Assembly: GCF_905207245.1 (NCBI RefSeq)
Contig: NZ_CAJLKP010000012.1
Coordinates: forward strand, 41,645 to 105,644
DNA length: 64,000 bases
Source of the DNA: an uncultured Bacteroides sp.
Lineage (GTDB): Bacteria; Bacteroidota; Bacteroidia; Bacteroidales; Bacteroidaceae
Direction: 5' to 3'
Shown: piece after piece, positions 46,901 through 54,807 of the stretch
Position numbering within the stretch: the stretch's first letter is position 1
Layout of the letters: each line of letters starts with the position of its first letter
The notes under the pieces: model-generated
The model's database searches: none
Told to the model about the DNA's origin: nothing
Seen by the model: only the letters and a program-made list of their open reading frames with translations
Position numbers and translations under genes: made by a program

Positions 46901-48210
46901 ATATATCAGAACAAAAAAATATGAATTTCCGCTTTGAGCCTTCTGTATTATCTTACAAAATGTTTATTGACAAAGGAAACCTAGACAAAGTGACCTATAA
47001 TCTGTTATCAAATGCTTTCAAATATACTCCTGCAAACGGAACGGTCATCTTTTCCATAAATGTGGATGAAACAAAGAAAATCCTACAAATTCAAGTATCC
47101 GATACAGGAGTCGGTATCCCTAAAGAAAAACAGCATGAACTATTCAAACGATTTATGCAGAGCAGTTTCTCTGGTGATAGTATAGGAGTCGGTTTACATC
47201 TGACCCATGAATTAGTGCAAGTGCACAAAGGTACAATTGAATATAAGAATAATGAAAATGGAGGCTCTATCTTTACAGTCCGTATTTCCACAGATAGAAC
47301 CATATATACCGAAAAAGATTTCCTCATACCAGGCAACGTATTGCTAAAAGAGGACGAGAGGCCAATGCTGTGTTTGTCGGAACTTTCCAAGGAAGCTTCA
47401 GTTTCTCCGAAAACAGCAGCCCCTCTAAACAAGCGGAAGGTACTTATTATTGAGGATGATAATGAAATCCGGGAACTATTGAAGGAAGAAGTCGGAGCCT
47501 ACTTTGAAGTAGAAGTAGCTGAGGACGGGACAAGTGGATTCGAAAAAGCCCGTACCTATGATCCTGATTTAATAATCTGCGACGTCTTAATGCCGGGCAT
47601 GACTGGATTTGAAGTCACCAGAAAACTTAAATCGGACTTTGCCACAAGCCATATTCCCATTATTCTGTTAACGGCACTCAGTTCTCCGGAAAAGCAACTG
47701 GAAGGAATTGAATCCGGAGCAGATGCCTATATATCAAAGCCATTCAGTATCAAATTCTTGCTGGCGCGGGTATTCCGACTGATAGAACAACGTGAAAAAC
47801 TTCGTGAGAAATTCTCCAATGAACCGGGTATTGTGCACGCAGCTATGTATTCTACCGACCGGGATAAAGAATTTACCGACCGTCTGGATGTTATACTAAA
47901 AGCCAATATCTCCCGTTCCGATTTCAACATAGAAGAATTTGCCCAACTAATGAAACTGGGACGAACTGTGTTCTATAAGAAACTACGGGGAGTGACCGGA
48001 TATTCCCCAAATGAATATCTACGTATCATTCGTATGAAAAAAGCAGCAGAGCTATTATTATCGGAAGAACACCTCACTGTGGCAGAAGTCTCATACAAAG
48101 TAGGCATCAATGATCCGTTCTATTTTAGTAAATGCTTCAAAGCACAATTCGGTATTTCTCCTTCCGTATATCAAAAAGGAGGAGAGAAAACTCTGGAGGA
48201 AACGAAATAA
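43921..48210 (+). CDS. Hybrid two-component system regulator (HTCS) of the third PUL
   Basis: 1429 residues from the ATG at 43921 (MRRRTLLI… with a clear signal sequence); an in-frame Met at 43849 would add an AT-rich leader unlike a protein start. Reg_prop repeats (GLPSNSIRNIYQD, FLWLGTLNGLSRYDG, WVGTFGGGLA, WVGTSGAGLN) form the periplasmic sensor, followed by a Y_Y_Y domain and a membrane segment at about 865-885. Then come HisKA (FFTNISHEFRTPLT, His914), HATPase (DTGVGIPKE), a receiver domain (Asp1221 in ICDVLMPG) and an AraC-type HTH. The HATPase G2 box reads DSIGVGLHLT, slightly off the usual GxGxGL. The likely targets are the GH2 gene 93 bp downstream and the convergent SusCD array. Confidence 0.96.
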   Translation: MRRRTLLIIVLLTAIVANAFSEIELRSKIMRTTDGLPSNSIRNIYQDSKGFLWLGTLNGLSRYDGNSFLNFQPETNKHDQISLADNRIYKVMEDQNGFLWIRTVAELYSCYDLHRARFVDFTGNGEYKQNYSNAFVASNGDVWLSHPENGARQVIIQNDRKITSVEFKTEHGNLPDNRVQFMREDASGRIWIGTQRGLSYVTRGDFKIVDRKYNFMRSISYEQDMYFLTNEGDIYHYNSTSGKLTRSASLPNGKKMAFTGNFALKNKWVLMTSAGVYDYDFNTHQVTSNSQLNFKNGNVFRDNHGDYWIYNHSGKVRYILVKTGEMRELQLIPEDRLSYIDFERYHVVHDSRGIIWISTYGNGLFAYKPSENELEHFVSDAKDSPISSDFLQYVMEDKAGAIWVSSEHSGLSRIAISNEGITRFYPESSELFDRSNNIRMLTRMENGDIWIGTRKGGLYNYDIHLNPKTSNQYFQSNVYVIAKDSLGQLWMGTRGQGLKIGNTWYKNVASDPSTLAHNHIFSIYCDSKDRMWVGTFGGGLALAEPTPDGKYKFRHFLQQKHGLRMVRNMIEDENGMIWTGTSEGICVFHPDSLIANIDNYHLFNNVNGKFCSNEIRCLFRDSKGRIWVGTSGAGLNLCKPTDNYNSLEYKHYSTSDGLVNNVVLAMLEDALGRLWIATEYGISKFNPENDSFENYFFSSYTLGNVYNDNSACIGADGKLLFGTNYGLTVIDPMKIPSNEVFSPVVFTNLYINGIQMSPEMADSPLKTQSLAYSDKITLKYFQNSFILDFSTFDYSDNSQTKYRYWLENYDKGWSDPSPLSFAAYKYLNPGTYILHVKSCNGAGIWNKDETTLKIVIVPPFWKSSWAMLGYTILLIIVLYFAYRIANNFNSLRNRINVEKQLTEYKLVFFTNISHEFRTPLTLIQGALEKIQRIGNVPRELTSPLQTMNKNTQRMLRLINQLLEFRKMQNNKLALSLEETDVIAFLYEIFLSFKDISEQKNMNFRFEPSVLSYKMFIDKGNLDKVTYNLLSNAFKYTPANGTVIFSINVDETKKILQIQVSDTGVGIPKEKQHELFKRFMQSSFSGDSIGVGLHLTHELVQVHKGTIEYKNNENGGSIFTVRISTDRTIYTEKDFLIPGNVLLKEDERPMLCLSELSKEASVSPKTAAPLNKRKVLIIEDDNEIRELLKEEVGAYFEVEVAEDGTSGFEKARTYDPDLIICDVLMPGMTGFEVTRKLKSDFATSHIPIILLTALSSPEKQLEGIESGADAYISKPFSIKFLLARVFRLIEQREKLREKFSNEPGIVHAAMYSTDRDKEFTDRLDVILKANISRSDFNIEEFAQLMKLGRTVFYKKLRGVTGYSPNEYLRIIRMKKAAELLLSEEHLTVAEVSYKVGINDPFYFSKCFKAQFGISPSVYQKGGEKTLEETK

Positions 48211-48267
48211 ACGACAATATTACATACATCCGTATTCTTTTCCATCGGAACAAAATGTATTCTGGCC

Positions 48268-48275
48268 TATTTTTG
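48268..48275 (+). promoter_or_regulatory. Putative -7 box before the GH2 gene at 48304
   Basis: TATTTTTG, a TAnnTTTG match, 28 nt before the GH2 ATG and 57 nt after the HTCS stop. No -33 box, consistent with activation by the HTCS. Confidence 0.45.
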
Positions 48276-48303
48276 CGACTTTAATACTAATAAATTAAAT
48301 TCC

Positions 48304-51300
48304 ATGAAAAAGAAAGTTTTATTATTATTTTGGACTATTCTATGTATTAGTCATTATGCAGCAGCCTCAAATACCGACGTGAGGCATAAATATAATTTTA
48401 ATTCGGACTGGCTGCTTTCTGTTGGTGATGCAAACGGAGCCGAACAACAGAAGTATACTGATAGCAGTTGGAAAAAAGTCACTTTACCGCATGCTTTCAA
48501 TGAAGATGAAGCATTCCGTTATAGTATTGACGAACTGACAGATACTATCGTATGGTACCGCAAACACTTCCGGTTGCCTGCCGGTAGTGAAGGAAAAAAA
48601 GTATTTATAGAATTCGAAGGAGTACGACAAGCCGCTGACTTCTATATCAATGGCAAACATATCGGTCTGCATGAAAATGGAGTCATGGCAGTAGGTTTCG
48701 ACCTTACCCCTTACATATCTTATAATAAAGAAAATGTCATTGCCCTGCGTATAGACAACAACTGGCAATATAAGGAAAGAGGTACTGACACCAAATTTCA
48801 ATGGAATGACCGTAATTTCAATGCCAATTATGGCGGTCTTCCTAAAAATGTATGGCTACATCTGACAGATAAATTATATCAGACCCTGCCCCTTTACAGT
48901 AACCTGAAGACAACAGGCGTCTATATATACGCCGAAAACATCCGGGTAAAGTCACGCAAAGCCGTCATACATGCAGAATCGGAAATCAAGAATGAATACC
49001 GGAAAAAACAACAAGTTGCATATCAGGTTGAAATTCAAGACCGTGAAGGTAAAATTGTAAAAACGATGTCTGGCGAAAGCATAACTTTGCAACCGGGCGA
49101 AACGGCAGTAGTAAAAGCCTCCGCAGAAGTAGATAATCTGCATTTCTGGAGTTGGGGATATGGTTATCTGTATACTGTGAAAACCAGTCTATGGATAGAC
49201 GGAAAGAAAACAGATGAAGTAACCACCCGCACTGGCTTCCGCAAAACGCGCTTCGGGAACGGTAAAATTTGGTTGAATGACCGCGTACTCCAAATGAAAG
49301 GATTTGCACAGCGCACAAGCAATGAATGGCCTGCTTTGGGTTTGTCAGTCCCTGCTTGGTTAAGCGATTATAGCAACGGACTGATGGTAGAGTGCAACGC
49401 CAATCTGGTGCGCTGGATGCACGTCACTCCTTGGAAACAAGATATAGAATCGTGTGACCGTGTAGGTCTTATTCAGGCTATGCCTGCTGGTGACTCTGAA
49501 AAAGACAGACAAGGACGCCAATGGGAACAGCGCACAGAACTGATGCGGGATGCCATCATTTACAACCGTAACAACCCGAGTATCTTATTCTACGAATCAG
49601 GCAACGAATCTATCAGCAGAGAACACATGCTGGAAATGAAAGCCATACGTGATAAATATGACCCTTATGGAGGACGTGCCATCGGCTCACGTGAAATGCT
49701 GGATATCCGCGAAGCGGAATATGGAGGCGAAATGCTTTATATCAATAAAAGCGCCCATCACCCGATGTGGGCAACAGAGTATTGCAGGGATGAAGCGCTC
49801 CGCAAATATTGGGACAATTACAGTTATCCATATCATAAGCATGGAGAAGGCTCCAAAGCCTATAAATCCACAGTAACCAATAAAGTGCAGAAACAAGTAG
49901 ATGCAAGAGCTTACAATCAGAATCAAGATTCATTTGCCATTGAGAACATCAGACGCTGGTATGACTATTGGCGTGAACGCCCGGGAACCGGATTCCGCGT
50001 TAGTTCAGGAGGTGTTAAGATTATTTTCTCCGATAGTAACACTCACTTCCGCGGTGTTGAAAACTACCGGAGAAGTGGAGCTACCGATGCCATGCGAATA
50101 CCCAAGGACCTATTCTATGCTTTGCAAACCATGTGGGATGGTTGGGTCGATACGGAAAACCCGCGTATTCATATCATCGGTCATTGGAACTATGAAGAAA
50201 ATATAATCAAACCTGTACACGTGGTATCGAGCGCTGACAGTGTAGCTCTCTTCCTGAACGGAAAATCATTAGGAGAAAGCATACAGGAATATCACTTTCT
50301 GTATACATATAATGATGTCAAGTTTGAAGCAGGAAAACTGGAAGCTGTAGGTTATGATCAAAACGGCAAAGAATGTTGCCGTACAGAATTACAAACGGCA
50401 GGAAAACCGGAACGCATTCAGTTAAATCTGATGCAAAGCCCTGCAGGCTGGAAAGCGGATGGTGCAGACGTGGTTATGGTACAAGTAGAAGTAGTAGATA
50501 AAGACGGAAGACGCTGCCCGTTGGCCAACGATTTGATTTCCTTTGAAATGGAAGGTCCGGCAGAATGGCGTGGAGGCATAGCCCAAGGAGAAAACAACTA
50601 TATTCTATCTCAGAAGCTTCCCGTAGAATGTGGCGTGAACCGTGTTTTGATACGTTCGCTTACAGAAGCGGGCAAGGTACATCTCAAAGCAAGTGCAGCC
50701 GGATTACAATCAGCCGAAATAAATTTCACATCTCTACCTATAGAAGTAAAGAACGGACTAAGCAAATACATTCCTTCCAATGAGTTGCAAGGGCGGCTTA
50801 CTCGTGGAGAAACTCCTCAGACTCCGTCTTATACAGACAAGAAAGTAGCTGTTTTCATTGAGTCTGTAAAGGCTGGCACCAATAATGAAACAGCAACTAA
50901 CAGTTACGATGACAATGAACTGAGTGAATGGAAGAATGACGGCAAAGCCAGCACAGCCTGGATCACCTACCGTCTGAATCGCCCGGCCCGCGTAGATGAG
51001 ATTTGCATGAAACTGACCGGATGGCGCATGCGTAGTTATCCTTTAGAAATATATGCGGGCAAAGAACTCATCTGGAGTGGTGACACTGAAAAAAGTCTCG
51101 GATATATCCATCTGAATGTAAAACCTGTACTAACTCAGGAAATCACCATCCGTCTAAAAGGGAGCAGCAGTGAAGAAGATGCTTTCGGACAAATTGTCGA
51201 AGTAGCAGCTCCGGTAGCCAATGAACTGGACCTTTACAAATCAGATGAAAGCAAAAGGGCCAAATATGAACTGAGAATTGTCGAAATAGAGTTTCTGGAA

Positions 51301-51315
51301 AATCTACTTCAATAA
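48304..51315 (+). CDS. Secreted GH2-family glycosidase with C-terminal accessory domains
   Basis: 1003 residues with a signal peptide (…SHYAAA-S, about 22). Sugar-binding jelly roll (about 30-190), Ig-like domain, TIM barrel (about 310-600), then beta-sandwich modules: a DUF4982-like part (SADSVALFLNGKSLGE, about 640-700), an Ig-like part and a discoidin-like end (from about 855; TNSYDDNELSEWKNDG, TAWITYRL). Acid/base Glu435 in YESGNES and nucleophile Glu492 in MWATEYCRD are both present. GH2 covers beta-galactosidase, beta-glucuronidase, beta-mannosidase and alpha-L-arabinosidase activities; this sequence does not decide between them. It lies directly behind the HTCS, with its own strong terminator. 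Confidence 0.9.
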   Translation: MKKKVLLLFWTILCISHYAAASNTDVRHKYNFNSDWLLSVGDANGAEQQKYTDSSWKKVTLPHAFNEDEAFRYSIDELTDTIVWYRKHFRLPAGSEGKKVFIEFEGVRQAADFYINGKHIGLHENGVMAVGFDLTPYISYNKENVIALRIDNNWQYKERGTDTKFQWNDRNFNANYGGLPKNVWLHLTDKLYQTLPLYSNLKTTGVYIYAENIRVKSRKAVIHAESEIKNEYRKKQQVAYQVEIQDREGKIVKTMSGESITLQPGETAVVKASAEVDNLHFWSWGYGYLYTVKTSLWIDGKKTDEVTTRTGFRKTRFGNGKIWLNDRVLQMKGFAQRTSNEWPALGLSVPAWLSDYSNGLMVECNANLVRWMHVTPWKQDIESCDRVGLIQAMPAGDSEKDRQGRQWEQRTELMRDAIIYNRNNPSILFYESGNESISREHMLEMKAIRDKYDPYGGRAIGSREMLDIREAEYGGEMLYINKSAHHPMWATEYCRDEALRKYWDNYSYPYHKHGEGSKAYKSTVTNKVQKQVDARAYNQNQDSFAIENIRRWYDYWRERPGTGFRVSSGGVKIIFSDSNTHFRGVENYRRSGATDAMRIPKDLFYALQTMWDGWVDTENPRIHIIGHWNYEENIIKPVHVVSSADSVALFLNGKSLGESIQEYHFLYTYNDVKFEAGKLEAVGYDQNGKECCRTELQTAGKPERIQLNLMQSPAGWKADGADVVMVQVEVVDKDGRRCPLANDLISFEMEGPAEWRGGIAQGENNYILSQKLPVECGVNRVLIRSLTEAGKVHLKASAAGLQSAEINFTSLPIEVKNGLSKYIPSNELQGRLTRGETPQTPSYTDKKVAVFIESVKAGTNNETATNSYDDNELSEWKNDGKASTAWITYRLNRPARVDEICMKLTGWRMRSYPLEIYAGKELIWSGDTEKSLGYIHLNVKPVLTQEITIRLKGSSSEEDAFGQIVEVAAPVANELDLYKSDESKRAKYELRIVEIEFLENLLQ

Positions 51316-51350
51316 TTGGAGTAAATATCAAGTAATTAATTGATTTCTAT

Positions 51351-51409
51351 ATCATTCGGTTCGAAGCTAATTATGCCTCATAAATTAGTCTTCAACCGAA
51401 TGATTTTTT
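51351..51409 (+). terminator. Strong rho-independent terminator after GH2
   Basis: An 11-bp perfect outer stem (51351-51361 with 51394-51404) continues inward with GAAG/CTTC and CTAATT/AATTAG pairs interrupted by one bulge, and is followed by a T6 tract. Confidence 0.9.
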
Positions 51410-51446
51410 CTTATACGAATCATAAAATTCTCATATCCAAAAACAA

Positions 51447-51636
51447 ATGAAAAGAAGAGGATTATTCTATTGCTTATTTTTCGTTTTAATGTCTGCAGCA
51501 TTAAAAGGAAAAAAGAACTCTGGCATGATTGATAATCCCATCCTGCCAGGTTTCAATCCCGATCCTTCCAAGACCCATATACCATAGTAAAGATTTGGTA
51601 AATGCGGGCATCTTGTTACAATCTCCTTATTATTAG
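51447..51636 (+). pseudogene. Decayed GH43 gene, N-terminal remnant
   Basis: The ATG at 51447 opens a 46-codon frame: a signal-peptide-like leader (MKRRGLFYCLFFVLMSAA) and then NPILPGFNPDPS, the hallmark start of GH43 xylosidase/arabinofuranosidase proteins, before a stop at 51585. In another frame, from about 51571 to a stop at 51636, RPIYHSKDLVN matches the next conserved GH43 block, which normally lies some 20-30 residues further on. This shows an internal deletion with frameshift. The remaining 300 or so codons are absent; the DNA then runs into nested palindromes. It would have been a third enzyme of this PUL, on the strand of the preceding GH2. Confidence 0.8.
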
Positions 51637-51675
51637 TTTCCTGTCCGGCTATGACGAAAGGATACGATAGTTATT

Positions 51676-51775
51676 ACTAATTCGTCCCCCCATGGAGTAC
51701 TTTTCGTTCCTCCATAAGGGAACGAAAAGTACTCCATGAGGGGACGCAATGTTCCTTATAAGGGAACGAATTAGT
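51676..51775. repeat. Nested long palindromes between convergent genes
   Basis: A 28-bp inverted repeat with a single mismatch (51683-51710 and 51719-51746, 8-nt loop) lies inside a further 10-bp inverted repeat (51676-51685 and 51766-51775), with another small hairpin at 51751-51767. AGGGAACGAA occurs twice within it. It sits between the GH43 relic and the 3' end of the minus-strand GH2. It may act as a terminator for that gene or be a mobile palindromic element that accompanied the deletion. Confidence 0.8.
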
Positions 51776-51819
51776 CATCGCCTGAAAAGTTATAAATCTC
51801 CGATAGGAAATTATATACC

Positions 51820-54699
51820 CTACTTGATCTTCGGCTTTAACTCATCCGGAGAATCTTTCGTATACGACTTCACACTACCAGCTACTTTAGTAAACAAATC
51901 GCTGACCCGTTCCGGTTCTATCGTGAATTGCGGACGAAAATAATCGGAGTTCATATAATCTAAAACAGCTTTATACATCTGCCTTGCCACAATACGCCTA
52001 TCAGTATCCGTAGCCAGATCCATAGTTGTCATCATCAATTTTCCGTTCAGTACATTTGCTTCGAATAACATACCTATTTTCCGACTGACAAACCAAGTAT
52101 CTATGCTTTGTATAGTAGGCTGAAAATCAACAGGAAAATCTGTAAATTGCATCACATTAGCACGGTTCAGCAACTCCCACCACTGCAAATTGCTATGATA
52201 TTCTGTAGGAAATTGACGAAATAGCGGATGTTTAGGATTCACCAGAATACCTGTAGTATGCGGAGGACGCATTTTGAACCAGGAAGTATTCCAGAATACA
52301 GGAGTAAACATCTGAGATACTTCTTTTCCATAGCTCACTTTCCCGGCAGCAAGAATTAAAACCTTTCCACCTTTTTTCAGAACATCCAATGCTCTTGAAT
52401 CCAATGTATCTGTTGAATAAACATCTCCTTGCGCCAGTTCTACAGCTTTGGGATATACCCAGAAATTCCAGTCATTTACAGCCTCCGTACCTTCAATACG
52501 AACCTCCAGATTCAATTTGACAGGTTTCTCGATATTTTCCAAAGGAAATTCGATACGTCCCAAACCATTAAGATTACCTATCGGAATATCCTTGTTTCCC
52601 AAAGTATTGCGGGCATACACTTTCCCATATTCATCTTTTATCGTATAAGTTACAGGAACCTGTGTCAAAGCCTTCTCACCAAAATGAGCAACCTCTATAT
52701 CAGCAGAAAAAGTTTCATCATTACTATAAACAAACTTCTCGGTACGCATCAAAGGTACAGTAGCCGAGCAGAATCGCCTCCATTCCTGAGCATTGATGTA
52801 TCCTTTCTCTTCAAAGAACACATCAAGCACGCCAACAAGTGCCGTGCCCTGGCCCGAATAATCATTCAATGCAAGGAGCTGAAAGCCTGCATAATCCGGA
52901 GTACGAAGTGTTTTTTCTATCTCATATTTATAACAGAGAGCTTGCAGCTTTCCTGACGCCATCATAAACAACTGTGCTTGTTCCCCCATCTGATTATCAT
53001 TCAGAATATCCCAGAAAATCTCGAAATTTCTGGCTTTATTCACTCCGGTATACTTCCGTATCTCATTGAAATTAGGAAATGCACACCACTGCCCTGTTTC
53101 ATGTGATACATAAGGCTGACTAACGGTATCAATACGGCTCTGAAGACGATAATCGTCAGTAGTCTGTGGACGACTCTGCCTCCACGTAAGACCACGTGCC
53201 CCTGCTTTTACATGATATTGGCTACGGGGTTGCCACTGCCATCCGCCACCAACCGAAGCGCCGGTATATACCCTGCGAGGATCAGTATTTTCCCAATATT
53301 CAACGAATCGGCTGACCCATTCCACCCAACGTCCACTTGGTTCATTGCCACATGCCAGCATACAGTAAGAAGCGTAATTACCATAAGCTTTGGTCAATGC
53401 AATAGTCTCATCCATCAAATATTTATCAATGGGTTGTCCCAATCCTAATTTAGGACCGTGATTTGGCCAACTTGGTCCTTCGGGTTGCAGATAAAATCCG
53501 ACAAGATCCGCAGCTACAAAAGCAGCTTCCGGAGGACAAAAAGAATGGAAACGCATATGGTTTAGTCCATAACTACGACAAATACGAAATACCCGCTCCC
53601 AACTATCCACATCCATGGGAGCATAACCGGTTAACGGAAAATCACAGTTTTCCACGGTTCCACGTAACATAGTCTTACGACCATTCACATAAAACCATTT
53701 GCCTTTAATTTCGAAACGACGCATACCAAACTGCACCTCTCTTACTTCTTTATCCTTACCAGTTATAATTTCAGCTCTCAATTTATACAATGCCGGATGG
53801 AATTCATCCCAAAGTAACATATCATCTCCCATAGATAAAACAATCTCTTGTTCTGCTATGCCATGTTTCACTTTCACTTCTTGCATTAAAACCGGAAGTA
53901 TGTGCTTCTTTTCTGCATTAAAACTCTCAGTTGACAATCTCACCTGCGCTGTGGCTGAGCTTTTGTTAGAAGATTTAATACGCAATCTCACTCTTGCGAG
54001 TTTCTGTTCCGGTTCCGGGAATACCTGAATATCATCAAAATAAATATGTGGTGTAGCCTGCAAACATATCCGCCCCACAATTCCATTCCAGTTTCCCTGA
54101 GTCTGGTCAGTAATACTATGTGAATCCGGCCCTACATTAATTTCTTTAATGCGATTATCTATCCTGATGGTTATATTACATTTTCCGGGACGTACATATC
54201 GGGTAATATCATATATATGTGCTACACATAAACTATTCTGCATCCCCACCTTATGTCCATTGACCCAAACAGTAGACTCAATATGCGGACGTTCCAGAAG
54301 CAGCACAATACGTTCTTTCTCCCAATCTTTAGGAAGATTAATTTCTTTTTGATACCAAGCTACTCCTACATAATGTTTATCAGGCGTTAAAAAAAACGGC
54401 AACTTGACGTTACCTTCTCTGCGATACTTCTCCATATAGGGATTGTAGTAATAAGAACTATCATAAAGACTACCGGTCCACTGGGTACGAACCGTTACAT
54501 CATCTCCCTTCAGTCTTTCGGGCATTGAACCAGGCAGCTCAATCACATCTTGCAATGTTTGGTTAAACCACTTTTCTTTCTCTCCTATATCCTGCCTGTC
54601 TATTTCAAAGTTCCAGTCTCCGGATAAATCAATTGTCTTCTGCGCTCCCATCTGAAGAACGGATAGAAGCGACAGCATAATTAATAGTATTTTTCTCAT
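51820..54699 (-). CDS. Secreted GH2-family glycosidase
   Basis: 959 residues from the ATG at 54699 (MRKILLIML…LQMGA-Q signal peptide); a Met 14 codons upstream is less likely. GH2 domain order: jelly roll (IDLSGDWNFEIDR at the start of the mature protein), Ig-like domain, TIM barrel, then C-terminal beta modules. Acid/base Glu453 in LACGNEPSG and nucleophile Glu534 in SHETGQW are present. It is unlike the LacZ-type enzyme at 5153 and the GH2 at 48304 in length and motifs, so this region carries three different GH2 types. The glycosidic specificity is not decidable here. It is the last gene of the minus-strand SusCD array, 108 bp behind SusD, and that gap contains a hairpin. Confidence 0.9.
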   Translation of the reverse strand: MRKILLIMLSLLSVLQMGAQKTIDLSGDWNFEIDRQDIGEKEKWFNQTLQDVIELPGSMPERLKGDDVTVRTQWTGSLYDSSYYYNPYMEKYRREGNVKLPFFLTPDKHYVGVAWYQKEINLPKDWEKERIVLLLERPHIESTVWVNGHKVGMQNSLCVAHIYDITRYVRPGKCNITIRIDNRIKEINVGPDSHSITDQTQGNWNGIVGRICLQATPHIYFDDIQVFPEPEQKLARVRLRIKSSNKSSATAQVRLSTESFNAEKKHILPVLMQEVKVKHGIAEQEIVLSMGDDMLLWDEFHPALYKLRAEIITGKDKEVREVQFGMRRFEIKGKWFYVNGRKTMLRGTVENCDFPLTGYAPMDVDSWERVFRICRSYGLNHMRFHSFCPPEAAFVAADLVGFYLQPEGPSWPNHGPKLGLGQPIDKYLMDETIALTKAYGNYASYCMLACGNEPSGRWVEWVSRFVEYWENTDPRRVYTGASVGGGWQWQPRSQYHVKAGARGLTWRQSRPQTTDDYRLQSRIDTVSQPYVSHETGQWCAFPNFNEIRKYTGVNKARNFEIFWDILNDNQMGEQAQLFMMASGKLQALCYKYEIEKTLRTPDYAGFQLLALNDYSGQGTALVGVLDVFFEEKGYINAQEWRRFCSATVPLMRTEKFVYSNDETFSADIEVAHFGEKALTQVPVTYTIKDEYGKVYARNTLGNKDIPIGNLNGLGRIEFPLENIEKPVKLNLEVRIEGTEAVNDWNFWVYPKAVELAQGDVYSTDTLDSRALDVLKKGGKVLILAAGKVSYGKEVSQMFTPVFWNTSWFKMRPPHTTGILVNPKHPLFRQFPTEYHSNLQWWELLNRANVMQFTDFPVDFQPTIQSIDTWFVSRKIGMLFEANVLNGKLMMTTMDLATDTDRRIVARQMYKAVLDYMNSDYFRPQFTIEPERVSDLFTKVAGSVKSYTKDSPDELKPKIK

Positions 54700-54722
54700 A
54701 ATTAGTATATTATTATTTATAC

Positions 54723-54756
54723 GAAAAGAGAGCGGCTTCACAGTCGCTCTTCTTTC
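54723..54756 (-). repeat. Hairpin between SusD and GH2
   Basis: A stem of about 12-15 pairs with one mismatch and G.U pairs (54723-54734 with 54745-54756) lies after the SusD stop in the direction of transcription. It recalls the hairpin after SusD in the large PUL but lacks a T tract. Confidence 0.5.
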
Positions 54757-54807
54757 TTGATTGAATTCAATCTCTACCTTACATAACTTTTGTTTAAAAT
54801 ATATCTT

